From assembly GCA_003525905.1 (NCBI GenBank), contig DQIA01000051.1, forward strand, positions 30,388-81,060: a stretch of DNA of 50,673 bases, in the 5' to 3' direction. How positions within the stretch are numbered: position 1 is the first letter of the stretch; each line of letters opens with the position of its first letter. Under the pieces are notes generated by a model. The model searched no databases. It was not told the DNA's origin and saw only the letters and a program-made list of their open reading frames with translations. Below are positions 50,250 through 50,673 of the stretch, piece after piece. The translations under genes were made by a program, and so were the position numbers. The DNA comes from Clostridiales bacterium (GTDB lineage Bacteria > Bacillota > Clostridia > Oscillospirales > Oscillospiraceae).

Positions 50250-50673
50250 AGATCATCGCGGTTCCGAATTATGAGGCTCTGAGCTGCTGTGCCGCAGATA
50301 TCGTTGAGGCGCAGATCAGACAAAAGCCGGACACCTGTCTCGGCACCGTGACCGGCAGCTCGCCGGAGGGCATGTATCGGGAGCTGGTCCGGCGCCACCG
50401 GGAGGACGCATTCGACCTTTCCCGCATCCGCACGGTCAACACGGATGAATATGCCGGTCTCTCCGGCACGCATCCGCAGTCCTATCACTACTATCTGGAG
50501 GAGCATTTCTTCCGCCCCTGCGGCATCCCGTCGGAGCACACGGCGGTCCCGCAGGGCGATGCAGCCGACCCGTTGAAGGAGTGCCGCCGCTATGAAGCAC
50601 TCTGCAGCTCTCACCCGGCCGATCTGCAGATCCTCGGCGTCGGCCACACCGGCCACATCGGCTTCAACGAGCC
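50246..50673 (+). CDS. nagB: Glucosamine-6-phosphate deaminase-like protein (3' end outside window)
   Basis: The first 142 codons are present; the gene runs off the window. MKIIAVPNYEALSCCAADIV opens it; GTVTGSSPEGMYRELV is the phosphate-binding region, VNTDEYAGL carries the catalytic Asp, HPQSYHYYLEEHFF and LGVGHTGHIGFNE follow. The last motif has Thr where E. coli NagB has a ring-opening Asp and Bacillus subtilis NagB an Asn; the following His and Glu are kept. NagB turns glucosamine-6-P into fructose-6-P and ammonia. With the unusual partners here, a related amino-sugar phosphate is possible. The start is an ATGA overlap with the BtpA-like gene. Confidence 0.88.
   Translation, partial: MKIIAVPNYEALSCCAADIVEAQIRQKPDTCLGTVTGSSPEGMYRELVRRHREDAFDLSRIRTVNTDEYAGLSGTHPQSYHYYLEEHFFRPCGIPSEHTAVPQGDAADPLKECRRYEALCSSHPADLQILGVGHTGHIGFNE

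Overview
The window looks like a chromosomal segment of a GC-rich anaerobic gut Firmicute, most likely class Clostridia near Oscillospirales. The grounds are Clostridia-type gene families (ssnA-ygfK purine oxidation, hybrid-cluster protein, EFR1-type flavodoxin-ferredoxin, C_GCAxxG_C_C protein), strong AGGAGG ribosome sites, sigma-A promoters with 17-bp spacers, and many Fe-S proteins. The genus cannot be fixed from the sequence alone.

Layout. 1-9.6 kb: anaerobic redox and housekeeping accessory genes (aldo/keto reductase, lipoprotein, hcp, Sel1 protein, C_GCAxxG_C_C protein, and a ygfK-ssnA operon with a structured leader). 9.6-14.5 kb: a secreted VWA/InlB-repeat protein followed by a 58-aa peptide, an HPr-kinase-like protein and a PqqD-like protein, a compact module resembling a RiPP (modified peptide) cassette without a recognised modification enzyme. 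14.5-18.3 kb: core genes asnS, rpoD, trmB and tRNA-Pro. 18.6-22.8 kb: YoaP-like acetyltransferase, a vWA/small protein/macro-domain operon, peptide deformylase and an EFR1 protein. 22.95-24.36 kb: a tyrosine recombinase gene enclosed by perfect 20-bp inverted repeats.

24.4-45.8 kb is a complete Wzx/Wzy-type exopolysaccharide operon: initiating sugar-phosphate transferase, Wzz-like protein, BY-kinase, CpsB phosphatase, four glycosyltransferases, LicD, a 2355-aa secreted multidomain protein, Wzy, Wzx, and capEFG enzymes for UDP-N-acetyl-L-fucosamine. A good promoter (TTGATT-17-TATAAT) lies just inside the right inverted repeat and points into the operon. This arrangement predicts that the 1.4-kb segment flips and switches polysaccharide expression; the orientation seen here would be ON. 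This is the most notable system in the window.

46.2-50.7 kb: an operon for an unidentified amino-sugar or sugar-phosphate pathway (PfkB kinase with a missing N-terminus, polysaccharide-deacetylase-like protein, IF-2B-like isomerase, BtpA-like protein, and a NagB-like deaminase cut by the window end). The AT-rich stretch before it and the truncated kinase suggest that the polysaccharide locus boundary is a recombination junction. All functions are inferred from reading the sequence; no database search was run.
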